DNA from: Bordetella sp. FB-8
GTDB taxonomy: Bacteria; Pseudomonadota; Gammaproteobacteria; Burkholderiales; Burkholderiaceae_B
Direction: 5' to 3'
DNA: 64,000 bases
NCBI RefSeq assembly: GCF_000382185.1
Contig: NZ_KB907784.1
Span: forward strand, 2,009,633 to 2,073,632
Positions 46,579 to 55,628 of this stretch are shown here, piece by piece (the first letter of the stretch is position 1; every line of letters begins with the position of its first letter). The position numbers and the translations under genes were made by a program. Under the pieces are notes generated by a model. That model was not told the DNA's origin, searched no databases, and worked only from the letters and a program-made list of their open reading frames with translations.

Positions 46579-48054
46579 TCAGCTCATGGCGATTTCGCCG
46601 TCCTGGCCTATCCCGACTTTGCCGCCGGGGTAGTCTTCGCGGAATTCACGCTGCTTGTGGCCCACGCGGATGCGCACCCCGCTGTGGATCGTCTTCCTGG
46701 CAGCCACATAGGCATCGGGCTTGGGCTGCAGGGCCGCGATCAGTTCGGCCTCTTCGGCCTTCAAGGCCTCCAGGTCGGTGAAAGTCTGCTTGTAGGTCTT
46801 GCGCGCCCGGTCACCGATGCCGTCGACGTCCTTCTGCGGGTTGGCGTGCAGGAACATCACCACCTTTTCCAGTTTTGCCTGCTGCTCGGCGAGGCCCTGG
46901 CGTTTTTGCTGCAATGCGGTAAGGTGAGCATGCGCGCGCGGGTCCAGGCCCACCTCGATGTCGGTTTGCACGGCCCCTGTCGAACCGATGACGCCTGATT
47001 GCACGGACGTCATGGCGCGGACGCGTCCGCCAACGATGATGCCGTTCTGTCCGCCCGGGGGGCCGACCACCACGCTGTCTCCGGAATCGACGAAGCACTG
47101 GCGTATTTCGCGTTCGGCCGCCACCATCTGGGCCGCCTCGATCTCGGCGTGCAGGATGAAGCGCGCCTTGACCATGCCGCCGCTTACCAGGCGGGCCGCG
47201 CGGGATTGCTCCTGGCCGTCGGTGGAGACGGTCTCGGTCATGCCGATGATCCCGCCATTGACCGTGATATTGCCCCCGGCATGAACCTCGGCGGCTTCGA
47301 TGGTGCCCGAGACGAAGACGTCGCCCGTGACGCGCACCATCATGCCGGCGAGGATGTCGCCTTTGACCCGTAATGTGCCGTCGAAGTCGATATTGCCGCT
47401 GTTCAGGTCGACCGCCTCGATCTCGACCAGAGATGCGACCGACACGCCGCGCGGCATGACCTTGGGAGCGCCGGCAATCTCGGCGACCAGCAGGTCGGGA
47501 TCTTCCGCGGACGGTTTGGCGCCGGGCAGAGGCAGGGCAAAGGGCGGGTCTTCGATTTTTGCAGGGTCGAGCACCTTGCCGGTGATGTCGAAACCGGGCG
47601 TGCCCGGTACGGCTGGCGTGCGGCGCATGAGCGGTGCACCCGGCTTGACCAGGATCAGGCTACCCATATTGCGATAGTCGATGCGGGCATAGGTGCCATC
47701 GTCCTGTCCGTCGTTCTCGTCGTTCTCGTCGTCCTCGTCGTGATGCTGCCGGGGGGATTCGATCAGGCTGGTGAAGAAGGCGGACTTGCCGGCAACGGGC
47801 TTCCGTCCTGCCGCAATGCGGGTACTTAGGCCGTCGTGGCGTTCGACCGCCTGGCGCAGGGCATCGTCCAGGATGCCGGCCACCACGCCGCGGCCGGCCA
47901 GCGCGGCCCGCACCTGCGCTTCGGTGACGGCCTGGCCGCCGCGCGGCGGTTCGACGAAAAGAGTGGCGCTCATGCGGTCATCCTCGATATGCAGTTCGAA
48001 ACTGCCATCGATCAGGTCGTCCGTGGAGGAATCTACGGGCGGGACGGCGGACAT
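46579..48054 (-). CDS. DUF342/FapA-family protein (copy 1)
   Basis: A 491-residue cytoplasmic protein. N-terminal segment, then an acidic stretch (about residues 105-120: EDDENDENDGQDDG). This is followed by YARIDYRNMGSLILVKPG and the DUF342 beta-helix repeats (IDFDGTLRVKGDILAGM, VRVTGDVFVSGTIEAAEV, GGNITVNGGIIGM) and a C-terminal coiled coil (LQQKRQGLAEQQAKLEK). FapA is tied to flagella in some bacteria, but no flagellar genes are nearby. Start at 48054 has AAGGAG. It is convergent with the RidA gene. Confidence 0.88.
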   Translation of the reverse strand: MSAVPPVDSSTDDLIDGSFELHIEDDRMSATLFVEPPRGGQAVTEAQVRAALAGRGVVAGILDDALRQAVERHDGLSTRIAAGRKPVAGKSAFFTSLIESPRQHHDEDDENDENDGQDDGTYARIDYRNMGSLILVKPGAPLMRRTPAVPGTPGFDITGKVLDPAKIEDPPFALPLPGAKPSAEDPDLLVAEIAGAPKVMPRGVSVASLVEIEAVDLNSGNIDFDGTLRVKGDILAGMMVRVTGDVFVSGTIEAAEVHAGGNITVNGGIIGMTETVSTDGQEQSRAARLVSGGMVKARFILHAEIEAAQMVAAEREIRQCFVDSGDSVVVGPPGGQNGIIVGGRVRAMTSVQSGVIGSTGAVQTDIEVGLDPRAHAHLTALQQKRQGLAEQQAKLEKVVMFLHANPQKDVDGIGDRARKTYKQTFTDLEALKAEEAELIAALQPKPDAYVAARKTIHSGVRIRVGHKQREFREDYPGGKVGIGQDGEIAMS

Positions 48055-48187
48055 GCGGTCTCCTTGGGGTCGTCGGCGCATCGGCGATGCCGGCTCTTTT
48101 GAGTATTGTGCCGCCAAATCAAAGCATCGGCATAGGGGCTGATAAGGCGGATTTTTCCTCTCCGAGCCAGGTCAAATGTCAACAAAG

Positions 48188-48206
48188 AAAAAGGCCGTGA
48201 AAGCGG
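48188..48206 (-). terminator. Rho-independent terminator after DUF342 copy 2
   Basis: On the minus strand GCCGCTTTCACGGC folds into a 4-bp stem with a 6-base loop, followed by CTTTTTCTTT. It lies 29 bases after the stop of the upstream DUF342 gene (48235) and separates it from the second copy, so the two genes likely have separate promoters. Confidence 0.55.
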
Positions 48207-48234
48207 CGCAGGGTTGCGCGCGAGATTCCGGACA

Positions 48235-49746
48235 TCAATTGACTGCGATCTCTCCGTTGGCCCCCTGCCGCAGCTTGCCGCCCGGATAGTCTTCCCGGAA
48301 TTCGCGGGCCTTATGGCCTATGCGCGCATTGACGCCGCTGTAGATGCGCTTTTTCACGGCGACATAGGCTTCGGCACGGGGCACCAGAGCCCGGATCAGT
48401 TCCGCTTCCTGCGCGGTGAGCGCGCTCATCTCGGCCAGCGTCTGCCTGAGGGTCTCGCGCGCACGCGCCCCGACATTGTTGACGTCCTTCTGCGGATTGG
48501 CCTGCAGGAACAGAACCAGCTTTTCCAGCTTGGCCTGCTGCTCGTTCAGTTCTTTGCGCTTGCGTTGCAGGACCTGGGCCCGGGCGTCGGTGCGCGGATT
48601 CAGGCCTACCTGAACTTCGGTGCGCACGGCCGACATCGAGCCCAGTACGCCCGAGTGCACCGATATCGTGGCGCGGATGCGTCCACCGACGATAGCGCCT
48701 TTTTGCGAACCTGGCGGGCCGACCACCACGCAGTCGCCGGCGTCAATGAAGCTCTGGCGAATTTCCCGTTCGGCCGCCACAATTTTGCGCGCATCGATAT
48801 GGGCGTGGGAAATGAAGCGCGCCTTGACCGAGCCGTCGCAGACCAGGTGGGCCGCGCGGGACTGCGCCTGGCCGTCGTTGGCGACAGTGTCGGCCATGCC
48901 CACGATGCCGCCGTTGACCGTGATGTCGCCGCCCGCATGAACGTCGGCGGCCTCGATAGTGCCGGCGACGGCGATATCGCCCGTTACGTGGACCCTCATG
49001 CCCGCGACGATATCGCCCCTGACCTTCAGCGAGCCGTCGAAATCGATGTTGCCGGTATCGAGGTTGACCGCATCGACCTCGACCAGGGCGAACACCGATA
49101 CTCCGTGCTCCATGACCTTGGGGGCGCCCGAGATAGCGGCGATCAGCAAGTTCGCGTCGTCCGGGCAGAGCATGACGCCCGCGAGGTGGTCGGCGAAGGG
49201 CTGGTCCTGTATTGGCGGCAGCTCGATGACCTTGCCGGTTATATCGAAGCCGGGAATGCTGGGCACGGCCGGTGTGCGACGCATGAGCGGGATGCCGGGC
49301 GTGACCAATATCAGGTTGCCCAGGTCGCGATAGTCGATGCGCACGTGGGTGTCCTCGTCTTCGTCCTCCACGGCTTCACCAATTTGATCGAGCGGGGATT
49401 CGATCAAATTGGTGAAGGCGGCGGGATGGCCGGGCGTGGGCTCCAAGCCCCTGGCTATGCATACATAAGAGCCGATACCCAGCTCCGCGGTCTGGCGTAG
49501 CGCATCGTCCAGAATGCCGGCCACCAGGCCTCGGGCGGTCATCTCTGCGCGTATCTGCTCTTCGGAAACCGCTGCGCCGCCGTTCAGAGGCGGTTCGATG
49601 GAAACCGATACGGCCATGTGGTCGTTGTCGATATACAGATAGAAGCGGCCATCGAGCGGGACGTCCGACGGCGTATCTGCGGGCAGGCCTTCGAGGCTAT
49701 CGATAGGCAGGCTGTCGGACGGATCCCTAGGCAGATCTGCGGGCAT
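48235..49746 (-). CDS. DUF342/FapA-family protein (copy 2)
   Basis: A 503-residue paralogue of the neighbour, with the same layout: N-terminal domain (about 1-100), acidic spacer (VEDEDEDTHVRIDY), beta-helix repeat core (FDGSLKVRGDIVAGM, VHVTGDIAVAGTIEAADV, GGDITVNGGIVGM) and a Lys/Glu-rich coiled coil. The N-terminus holds a Leu/Pro/Asp-rich stretch of short repeats (LPRDPSDSLPID, LPADTPSDVPLD). It was probably made by tandem duplication. GGAGGATTC precedes the ATG. The function is unknown. Confidence 0.88.
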   Translation of the reverse strand: MPADLPRDPSDSLPIDSLEGLPADTPSDVPLDGRFYLYIDNDHMAVSVSIEPPLNGGAAVSEEQIRAEMTARGLVAGILDDALRQTAELGIGSYVCIARGLEPTPGHPAAFTNLIESPLDQIGEAVEDEDEDTHVRIDYRDLGNLILVTPGIPLMRRTPAVPSIPGFDITGKVIELPPIQDQPFADHLAGVMLCPDDANLLIAAISGAPKVMEHGVSVFALVEVDAVNLDTGNIDFDGSLKVRGDIVAGMRVHVTGDIAVAGTIEAADVHAGGDITVNGGIVGMADTVANDGQAQSRAAHLVCDGSVKARFISHAHIDARKIVAAEREIRQSFIDAGDCVVVGPPGSQKGAIVGGRIRATISVHSGVLGSMSAVRTEVQVGLNPRTDARAQVLQRKRKELNEQQAKLEKLVLFLQANPQKDVNNVGARARETLRQTLAEMSALTAQEAELIRALVPRAEAYVAVKKRIYSGVNARIGHKAREFREDYPGGKLRQGANGEIAVN

Positions 49747-49973
49747 GAATCCTCCTGGGTCGGGCGGCTGGCGCGAGACGATGCGACGGCGCCAGTTTCT
49801 ATTTTGATGCCGCGCTGCATGTCACGGCCGTCCGATTAAAACATCGTTCCGAGCGGGCTTTGCAATTTCTTGCGGACTCAAGCGTCAAGAAAAGTAAGAC
49901 CGCGAGTGCGGCTCGGGCCGTATCGGTTTTTTAGCCACGCATGAAGGCTTTTGGGCGGCGAGATGACTTTTTT

Positions 49974-49987
49974 CCTGTCGCGACAGG
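49974..49987. other. 14-bp perfect palindrome in gene-free gap
   Basis: CCTGTCGCGACAGG is perfectly symmetric and lies in the 277-base gap between the DUF342 gene start and the lipoprotein-like hydrolase end. T residues precede rather than follow it on the plus strand, so it does not read as a terminator on either strand. It might be an operator. Nothing else was recognised in 49747-50023, apart from a weak GC-rich stem followed by T residues near 49915-49932. Confidence 0.4.
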
Positions 49988-50023
49988 TAAGGCCGCCGTG
50001 CGGTAACCGGATATAAAATGGGG

Positions 50024-50626
50024 CTACTTGGATCGGCAGCCGGGCTTGACTGCAAGCAGCCTGGGCCACGCGCGCGCCCAGTCGCCACCGTGCGTCATGC
50101 CTGGCACGAGGTAAACCCGCGCGCACGCGGACCCGGCGCGCTCCACGAATCGTTGAGCGACCCGGGTGGGCACGACCTTGTCGCGCGCACCGCTGAAGTG
50201 AATTTGCGCAATCGCGCCGATGCGCCGCGCATCGTCTATGGGGTCGAGCGATGCCGGCATTGGCGAGACATCGTGGATGCGGTTCACATATTCGCTGTCC
50301 AGATTGCCCGCCACGGTGCGCAGCGTGGCAACGTCATGGCGCCGCGCGGCGATCAACACCGCCACCGCGCCGCCGCCGGAGTACCCGATCAGATTCACGG
50401 GCTGGCCCGGCACGCGCGCGACCAGCCGATCGATCGCGTCGTTCATCGAGGCGATGACCTCAGGCGCGTAGCGCTTGCCCGTCCAGTAGGGAACGGCGCA
50501 TTGCGGGTTCAGTTCCATCGGTGTGAACTGGCAAGGCCGGGCCAGGTACGCCACATTGGGCGCGGGATCGGCCAGCATGCAGCCACCCAAAATGGCGCAC
50601 AGGCACAGGAGGGCGAGTGCGCGCAT
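50024..50626 (-). CDS. Lipoprotein-like alpha/beta-hydrolase
   Basis: A 200-residue probable lipoprotein esterase. The signal sequence LALLCLCAILGGCMLADP ends in the lipobox LGGC (Cys about residue 15). The nucleophile elbow is LIGYSGGGAVAVL, Asp lies in SGARDKVVP, and His in VPGMTHGGDW, a complete triad. The gene starts 7 bases after the hemL stop, so it is the last of the thiD-thiE-hemL unit. Substrate unknown. Family length is shorter than most. Confidence 0.85.
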   Translation of the reverse strand: MRALALLCLCAILGGCMLADPAPNVAYLARPCQFTPMELNPQCAVPYWTGKRYAPEVIASMNDAIDRLVARVPGQPVNLIGYSGGGAVAVLIAARRHDVATLRTVAGNLDSEYVNRIHDVSPMPASLDPIDDARRIGAIAQIHFSGARDKVVPTRVAQRFVERAGSACARVYLVPGMTHGGDWARAWPRLLAVKPGCRSK

Positions 50627-50633
50627 CGAAGAC

Positions 50634-51917
50634 TCAGCGGGCCAGTTCAGCGAACGCCTGCTCCGCCGCGTCGAACGTCGCCTGCAAGACGGCCTGGTCG
50701 TGCGTCGCTGACACGAAGCCGGCTTCGAAAGCCGACGGCGCGAAATGCACGCCGCGATCGAGCATCGCGTGGAAGAAGCGTTTGAACAGCGCGGCGTCGC
50801 AGGCCGACACCGCGTCGAAGGTATCGGGTACTTGGGCGCTGAAATACAGGCCGAACATGCCACCGATGGACTGAGCCGAGAAGGCCACGCCGGCAGCGCG
50901 GGCGCGCGCCTGCAGGCCTTCGGCCAAGCGCGCCGTGCGCTCGCCCAGGGCATCGTAAAAACCAGGCTGGCCTATCAGGCGCAGCGTGGCCAGGCCGGCG
51001 GCCACGGCCACCGGGTTGCCCGACAGCGTGCCGGCCTGATAGACCCCGCCCAGCGGCGCGATGTGCGCCATCAGGTCGGCGCGCCCGCCGAAGGCGCCCA
51101 CCGGCATGCCCCCGCCGATGATCTTGGCCAGCGTGGTGAGATCGGGGCGTACGCCTGTCAGTCCCTGCATGCCTTGCGGCCCGACGCGGAAACCCGTCAT
51201 CACTTCGTCGAAGATCAGTACGGCGCCGTGGCGCGAGCAGAGGTCGCGCAGGCCTTGCAGAAAGCCCGGGCGCGGCATGACCAGGTTCATATTGCCGGCC
51301 ACGGGTTCGACGATGATGCAGGCGATGTGTGCTCCGTGCTGGTCGAACGCGGCCTGTACGGCCTGCAGGTTGTTGTATTCCAGCGTGAGCGTGTGCGCGA
51401 CGAACTCGGGCGGCACGCCGGCCGAGCTGGGATTGCCGAAGGTGAGCAGGCCCGAGCCGGCCTTGACCAGCAGGCTGTCGGAATGGCCGTGATAGCAGCC
51501 TTCGAATTTGACGATCTTGGCGCGGCCGGTGGCGCCGCGCGCCAGCCGGATGGCCGACATGGTGGCCTCGGTGCCCGAGCTGACCAGCCGCACTTGTTCC
51601 ATCGAGGGCATGCGCTGGATCAGGAGCTCGGCCAGCTCGACCTCGGCCTCGGTCGGCGCGCCGAAGGACAGGCCGCCGACGGCGGCTTCCTGCACGGCGC
51701 GCACCACTTCGGGGTGGGCGTGGCCCAGGATGGCCGGGCCCCACGAACCGATGTAGTCGATGTAGCGCGTGCCTTCGGCATCCCATACGTAGGGCCCCTG
51801 TGCGCGCTTGATGAAGCGCGGCGTGCCTCCTACCGAGCGGAAGGCGCGCACGGGCGAATTGACGCCGCCGGGAATGCTGCGGCAGGCGCGATCGAAGAGT
51901 TCGGCGTTGGTGGACAT
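50634..51917 (-). CDS. hemL: Glutamate-1-semialdehyde 2,1-aminomutase
   Basis: A 427-residue PLP enzyme forming 5-aminolevulinate for haem. [58 protein letters not shown] and the PLP-lysine region [17 protein letters not shown] are visible. Start [12 protein letters not shown] at 51917 is chosen over an in-frame extension into thiE. Only 2 bases separate it from the thiE stop. Confidence 0.96.
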   Translation of the reverse strand: MSTNAELFDRACRSIPGGVNSPVRAFRSVGGTPRFIKRAQGPYVWDAEGTRYIDYIGSWGPAILGHAHPEVVRAVQEAAVGGLSFGAPTEAEVELAELLIQRMPSMEQVRLVSSGTEATMSAIRLARGATGRAKIVKFEGCYHGHSDSLLVKAGSGLLTFGNPSSAGVPPEFVAHTLTLEYNNLQAVQAAFDQHGAHIACIIVEPVAGNMNLVMPRPGFLQGLRDLCSRHGAVLIFDEVMTGFRVGPQGMQGLTGVRPDLTTLAKIIGGGMPVGAFGGRADLMAHIAPLGGVYQAGTLSGNPVAVAAGLATLRLIGQPGFYDALGERTARLAEGLQARARAAGVAFSAQSIGGMFGLYFSAQVPDTFDAVSACDAALFKRFFHAMLDRGVHFAPSAFEAGFVSATHDQAVLQATFDAAEQAFAELAR

Positions 51918-51919
51918 GC

Positions 51920-52612
51920 TTATTGGTCCGAAGAATTGAAGGGTGTCCGCCAGGAACGCGTGGGCGGGGTCAGAAAGGGCGCCGCGCAGGCCTGCGCGGC
52001 CGCGGTAATGTCCGGGGCTTCGAACAGGGCGCTGATGACGGCGACGCAATCGGCGCCCGACTTGGCGAGGATCGCGGCATGGTTCGGCGTGATGCCGCCG
52101 ATGGCCGCCACCGCCGGACGCGGCAGGGTGCAGCCTTCGACCAGTTCGTGGGCCTGCGTCAGAAGCGAAAGCGGCGCCCGCACGGCCTGTGGCTTGGTGG
52201 GCGAGGCGAACATGGCGCCGAAGGCGATGTAGTCGGGTTCGGCGGCGAGCAGCCGCTGTGCGCGCTCCGGCTCGTTGTAGCAGGATACGCCGATGAGCAG
52301 GTCGGGCCCCCCCTCCTTGCGGACCTGCGCCGGATCGGCGTCGTCGCGGCCCAGGTGCACGCCGTCGGCGCCGATGTCCAGCGCCAGGCGCCAGTGATCA
52401 TTGATGAGAAAGACCACGCCCAGCTCGCGGCACAGCGGCGCCAGGGCCCGGGCCTGCGCCGCGCGCGCTTGCTCGGGAGCGGTCTTGCGGCGCAGCTGCA
52501 GCGCGCTCATGCCGCCGGCCGCAGCCCGGCGCACGGCATCGAGCAGCCTGTCGGTGTCGTCCCATTCGGGCGTGACGCCGTACAGGCCGCGGGGGAATCG
52601 CAAAGCAGTCAT
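51920..52612 (-). CDS. thiE: Thiamine-phosphate synthase
   Basis: A 230-residue TIM-barrel enzyme joining HMP-PP and the thiazole phosphate. [51 protein letters not shown] and [11 protein letters not shown] are typical. Start [15 protein letters not shown] at 52612. It lies between thiD and hemL in one operon. Confidence 0.93.
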   Translation of the reverse strand: MTALRFPRGLYGVTPEWDDTDRLLDAVRRAAAGGMSALQLRRKTAPEQARAAQARALAPLCRELGVVFLINDHWRLALDIGADGVHLGRDDADPAQVRKEGGPDLLIGVSCYNEPERAQRLLAAEPDYIAFGAMFASPTKPQAVRAPLSLLTQAHELVEGCTLPRPAVAAIGGITPNHAAILAKSGADCVAVISALFEAPDITAAAQACAAPFLTPPTRSWRTPFNSSDQ

Positions 52613-52640
52613 CAAGGGGCCTTTGCGTCGGGTGCCGGAC

Positions 52641-53456
52641 TCAGCCGCGAGTACCGACGCGGTTCGCAATGCGCTTGCCCATGCCGGGCAGGAAGGCCGC
52701 GGCTATGGCTTGGGCAGCATGCTGCAGCGCCAGCTCGGCGGCGCGCGGGATGTCCAGGCCCCGGGCCAGCAAGGCCGTCGCGGCGGCGGCCACCAGGCCT
52801 CCCGTATCGCTGTTGCGCTCAGGGAGCGCCTGCCAGGGCCAGGCCTGGGTCCGGCCGTCGGGGCCGAGCAGGAGGTTTTCCCGGTGGCCGGGGCGCATCG
52901 GCGCGCCCAGCACAAGGGCCCATTGCGCACCGCCCGCCAGCAGCGCGTGCGCGGGGCTGGGGGAGCCGCCGATATCGATGCTGCCGTCGGCCTGCCACTG
53001 GGCCAGGCGCAGATGCTCGACCACGACCAGCTGCGCCTGCGGCAGCAGCAACTCCAGCGTGGCTGCCAGCAGGTCGTCGGCGTCGTCCTGCTCCGACACA
53101 TCGTCGCCGGCCGGGCCGCGCAGTCCCAGGTGCAGCACCAGGGGCACCTGGCTGTAGTCCGCCGCGATCTGCGCGGCCACGCTGGCGGTTTCGGTGCTGT
53201 ACAGGCCGCCGATTTTGATCGCCTGTACGGGCATGTCTTCCAGCAGGCAGCGCGCCTGGTCGTCGAGCAACTCGGCCGAGACGGGATGGACCTCTTCCAG
53301 GCCGGCGGTGTCCTGCACGGTCAGCGCGGTCACGGCGGCCAGGCCGTGGCAGCCCAGGTTGGCACACGTGACGGCGTCTGCGGGCAGGCCGTCGGCGCCG
53401 GTCGGATCGAAAGGTCCGAAAATGAGCGCCAGGGGAGGGGATGCGGAGGAATTCAC
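52641..53456 (-). CDS. thiD: Hydroxymethylpyrimidine/phosphomethylpyrimidine kinase
   Basis: A 271-residue ribokinase-like kinase. It begins LALIFGPFDPTGADGLPADA, where ThiD enzymes usually have GSDSGGGAGIQAD, so the substrate loop diverges. VTALTVQDTAG, IKIGGLYS and the C-terminal ATP-site region NSDTGGLVAAAATALLA keep the fold recognisable. Together with thiE it supplies the pyrimidine branch of thiamine synthesis. No TPP riboswitch was found in the 119 bases before it. Confidence 0.85.
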   Translation of the reverse strand: MNSSASPPLALIFGPFDPTGADGLPADAVTCANLGCHGLAAVTALTVQDTAGLEEVHPVSAELLDDQARCLLEDMPVQAIKIGGLYSTETASVAAQIAADYSQVPLVLHLGLRGPAGDDVSEQDDADDLLAATLELLLPQAQLVVVEHLRLAQWQADGSIDIGGSPSPAHALLAGGAQWALVLGAPMRPGHRENLLLGPDGRTQAWPWQALPERNSDTGGLVAAAATALLARGLDIPRAAELALQHAAQAIAAAFLPGMGKRIANRVGTRG

Positions 53457-53575
53457 GGGTAATCAGCCGCGTTATGCCGCAGCGTGCTGGCTCGGGTTTA
53501 GGTAAGATCGGCCTTCATTCTAATGGATGCTCCCCGCTGCCAAGGCGATACCGGGGGCTGGAAATAGTGAGAACC

Positions 53576-53740
53576 ATGCGTACCTGGATGTGTTTGATTT
53601 GCGGTTGGGTCTATGACGAGGAGGCCGGTTTGCCCGAAGAAGGCATTCCTCCCGGCACCAAGTGGGACGACGTGCCTCCCAATTGGGTCTGTCCCGAATG
53701 CGGTGCGCGCAAAGAAGATTTCGAACTGATGGAAATCTGA
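53576..53740 (+). CDS. Rubredoxin
   Basis: A 54-residue iron protein with two CxxC-G knuckles, CLICGWVYD and CPECGARKEDF, that bind one Fe. It acts as an electron carrier. It is divergent from thiD, an arrangement common in Burkholderiales. The ATG at 53576 is supported by exact family length. Confidence 0.96.
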   Translation: MRTWMCLICGWVYDEEAGLPEEGIPPGTKWDDVPPNWVCPECGARKEDFELMEI

Positions 53741-53794
53741 TGGTGCCCTGGCGCAGGCCTGTCCTGGCCACGGCGGCATAAAGGCAAAGACATC

Positions 53795-54406
53795 ATGACC
53801 GAAGACACGCACGATACCGAGCCGGACGACCATCGTCCGGCGGCCGGGCCGCCGGCCACGGATTTTTCCAACCAGTTCCTGCTGGCCATGCCTGCCCTGG
53901 TCGACGGCAACTTCGCCGGGTCGGTGGTCTATATCTGCGAGCATACGACGCGCGGCGCACTGGGCCTGATGATCAACCGGCCCACCGATCTTTTGCTGTC
54001 CGCCCTGCTCGATCGCATCGAGATCAAGGTCGAGAGCGCTCCGGCGCGCGACGATACCGTGTATTTCGGCGGCCCCGTGCAGACTGACCGCGGCTTCGTG
54101 CTGCATGCGCCGGCGGGGGAATACAACTCCAGCGTCAAGCTAGGCGAGCTCACGCTCACCACCTCGCGCGACGTCTTGCAGGCCGTGGCCGAAGGCGATG
54201 GGCCGCGGCGCATGCTGGTGGCGCTGGGATATGCCGGCTGGGGTGCCGGCCAGCTCGAATATGAAATAAGCCAGAACGCGTGGCTCAGTGTTGGCGCCGA
54301 CTCGCGGATCATCTTCGACGTGCCGCCCGAGCAGCGCTATCCCGAAGCGCTCAAACTGCTGGGTGTGGACCCGATCATGCTGTCCGGGGGCGCGGGTCAT
54401 GCTTGA
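53795..54406 (+). CDS. YqgE/AlgH family protein
   Basis: A 203-residue protein of the UPF0301 (YqgE/AlgH) family: FLLAMPALVDGNFAGSVVYI, GALGLMINRPTD, YFGGPVQTDRGFVLH and GYAGWGAGQLEYEI are conserved. No biochemical role is established. It lies directly before ruvX, the usual pair. Confidence 0.92.
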   Translation: MTEDTHDTEPDDHRPAAGPPATDFSNQFLLAMPALVDGNFAGSVVYICEHTTRGALGLMINRPTDLLLSALLDRIEIKVESAPARDDTVYFGGPVQTDRGFVLHAPAGEYNSSVKLGELTLTTSRDVLQAVAEGDGPRRMLVALGYAGWGAGQLEYEISQNAWLSVGADSRIIFDVPPEQRYPEALKLLGVDPIMLSGGAGHA

Positions 54407-54414
54407 GTAAAGCC

Positions 54415-54810
54415 ATGATCGAGGAAACATTGCTTGGCTTTGACTTCGGCGAAAAGAAAATAGGCGTGGCCCTTGGCAACACACTTACGCGCCAGGCTCG
54501 TCCGCTCGAAATCATTTTCTCCGAAGTGCGCCAAGCCCGCTTCGGGCGCATCGCCAATCTCATTGGTCAATGGCAGCCGCAGCGTCTGGTGGTCGGACTG
54601 GCGCTGGCTTGCGATGGCGGCGAGCAGCTCGCCACGGCGCGCTGCCGGCGCTTTGCCAACCAGCTCGACGGCCGCTTCGGCCTGCCCGTAATGCTGGTCG
54701 ACGAACGCGGGTCGAGCCTTCAGGCGCAGGACCTGCTGCAAAGCAATGCGCCCGACGACGCCATGGCCGCGATGGTCATCCTGCAGCGCTACCTCGACGC
54801 ATTACCGTAA
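54415..54810 (+). CDS. ruvX: Putative pre-16S rRNA nuclease (Holliday junction resolvase-like)
   Basis: A 131-residue RNase H-fold protein (YqgF/RuvX). LLGFDFGEKKIGVALGNTL carries the first catalytic Asp, VDERGSSLQAQDLL follows, and NAPDDAMAAMVILQRYL holds the last acidic pair. It processes the 5' end of 16S rRNA in other bacteria. ATG at 54415 was preferred; a TTG at 54403 overlapping the yqgE stop is possible. In many Burkholderiales pyrR-pyrB-pyrC follow, but here plsC does. Confidence 0.92.
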   Translation: MIEETLLGFDFGEKKIGVALGNTLTRQARPLEIIFSEVRQARFGRIANLIGQWQPQRLVVGLALACDGGEQLATARCRRFANQLDGRFGLPVMLVDERGSSLQAQDLLQSNAPDDAMAAMVILQRYLDALP

Positions 54811-54872
54811 CGTGACTCGGGGCCGGGTATGATGCAGCGCGGCTGCCTGTCCGCGGCCTCGGAGAAAGCTAC

Positions 54873-55628
54873 TTGAACCTGCTGCGTTTCATCGCACGGC
54901 TCTGCCTGGTCGTACCTTGGATACTCTCGGGCCTGGTGATCATTGCCGTGGTCTATCCCTGGATCTCTCCCGTGCCGACCCGTGCCGCCATCAATCGCTG
55001 GTGGTCGCGCCGCCTGATGCGCCTGTGCGGCATCCGGATTTCCGTGATCGGCCAGGCCCGCATGTCCGGTCCCGTCCTGTGGGTGTCCAACCATGTATCG
55101 TGGATCGACATCTTCGTGGTCAACGCGGTGCGCGCCACGGCCTTCGTAGCCAAGTCCGAGATCCGGGCCTGGCCCGCCATCGGCTGGCTTGCCGCCGGCG
55201 CCGGTACGCTCTTCATCGACCGCGGCCAGCGCCACGCCGTGCACGATATGGGCAGCGCGATTCAGAAGTGTTTCGACAACGGCGAGGCCGTCGGCCTTTT
55301 TCCCGAAGGCACCACCACGCAGGGCTTCGGCCTGCGGCCTTTTTTCGCCAGTCTGTTCGAGCCCGCGCGCCAGGCCGGCGTCGATATCCAGCCTGTGGCC
55401 CTGCGCTTTTATCGCCATGGCGAGCGCAGCAGCTACGCTGCCTTCGTGGGCGAGGAAACCTTGGTGGCGAATCTGTGGCGCGTGCTTGGCGCGACAGGGC
55501 TGTCGGTCGATGTCGTGTTCCTGCCCATCCTGCGCACGGCGCCGGACTCAGCCGGCGAGACGCCCACGCGGCTGCATCTGTCGCACGCGGCGCGCCAAGC
55601 CATAGCCGAACAACTGGCCTATAGATAA
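54873..55628 (+). CDS. plsC: Lysophospholipid acyltransferase (PlsC-type)
   Basis: A 251-residue acyltransferase. One N-terminal TM segment (PWILSGLVIIAVVYPWI), then NHVSWIDIF (the H-x4-D motif), AAGAGTLFIDRG and FPEGTTT. The start is a TTG at 54873 with GGAGAAAG upstream. The stop TAA at 55626 lies immediately before an IS630 element beginning at 55629, so the C-terminus (QLAYR) may have been altered by the insertion. Confidence 0.92.
   Translation: MNLLRFIARLCLVVPWILSGLVIIAVVYPWISPVPTRAAINRWWSRRLMRLCGIRISVIGQARMSGPVLWVSNHVSWIDIFVVNAVRATAFVAKSEIRAWPAIGWLAAGAGTLFIDRGQRHAVHDMGSAIQKCFDNGEAVGLFPEGTTTQGFGLRPFFASLFEPARQAGVDIQPVALRFYRHGERSSYAAFVGEETLVANLWRVLGATGLSVDVVFLPILRTAPDSAGETPTRLHLSHAARQAIAEQLAYR

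Noticed and set aside
53457..53575. Possible TPP riboswitch before thiD
   Set aside because: None of the conserved THI-box segments (such as CTGAGA and ACCTGATC) could be found in the gap.
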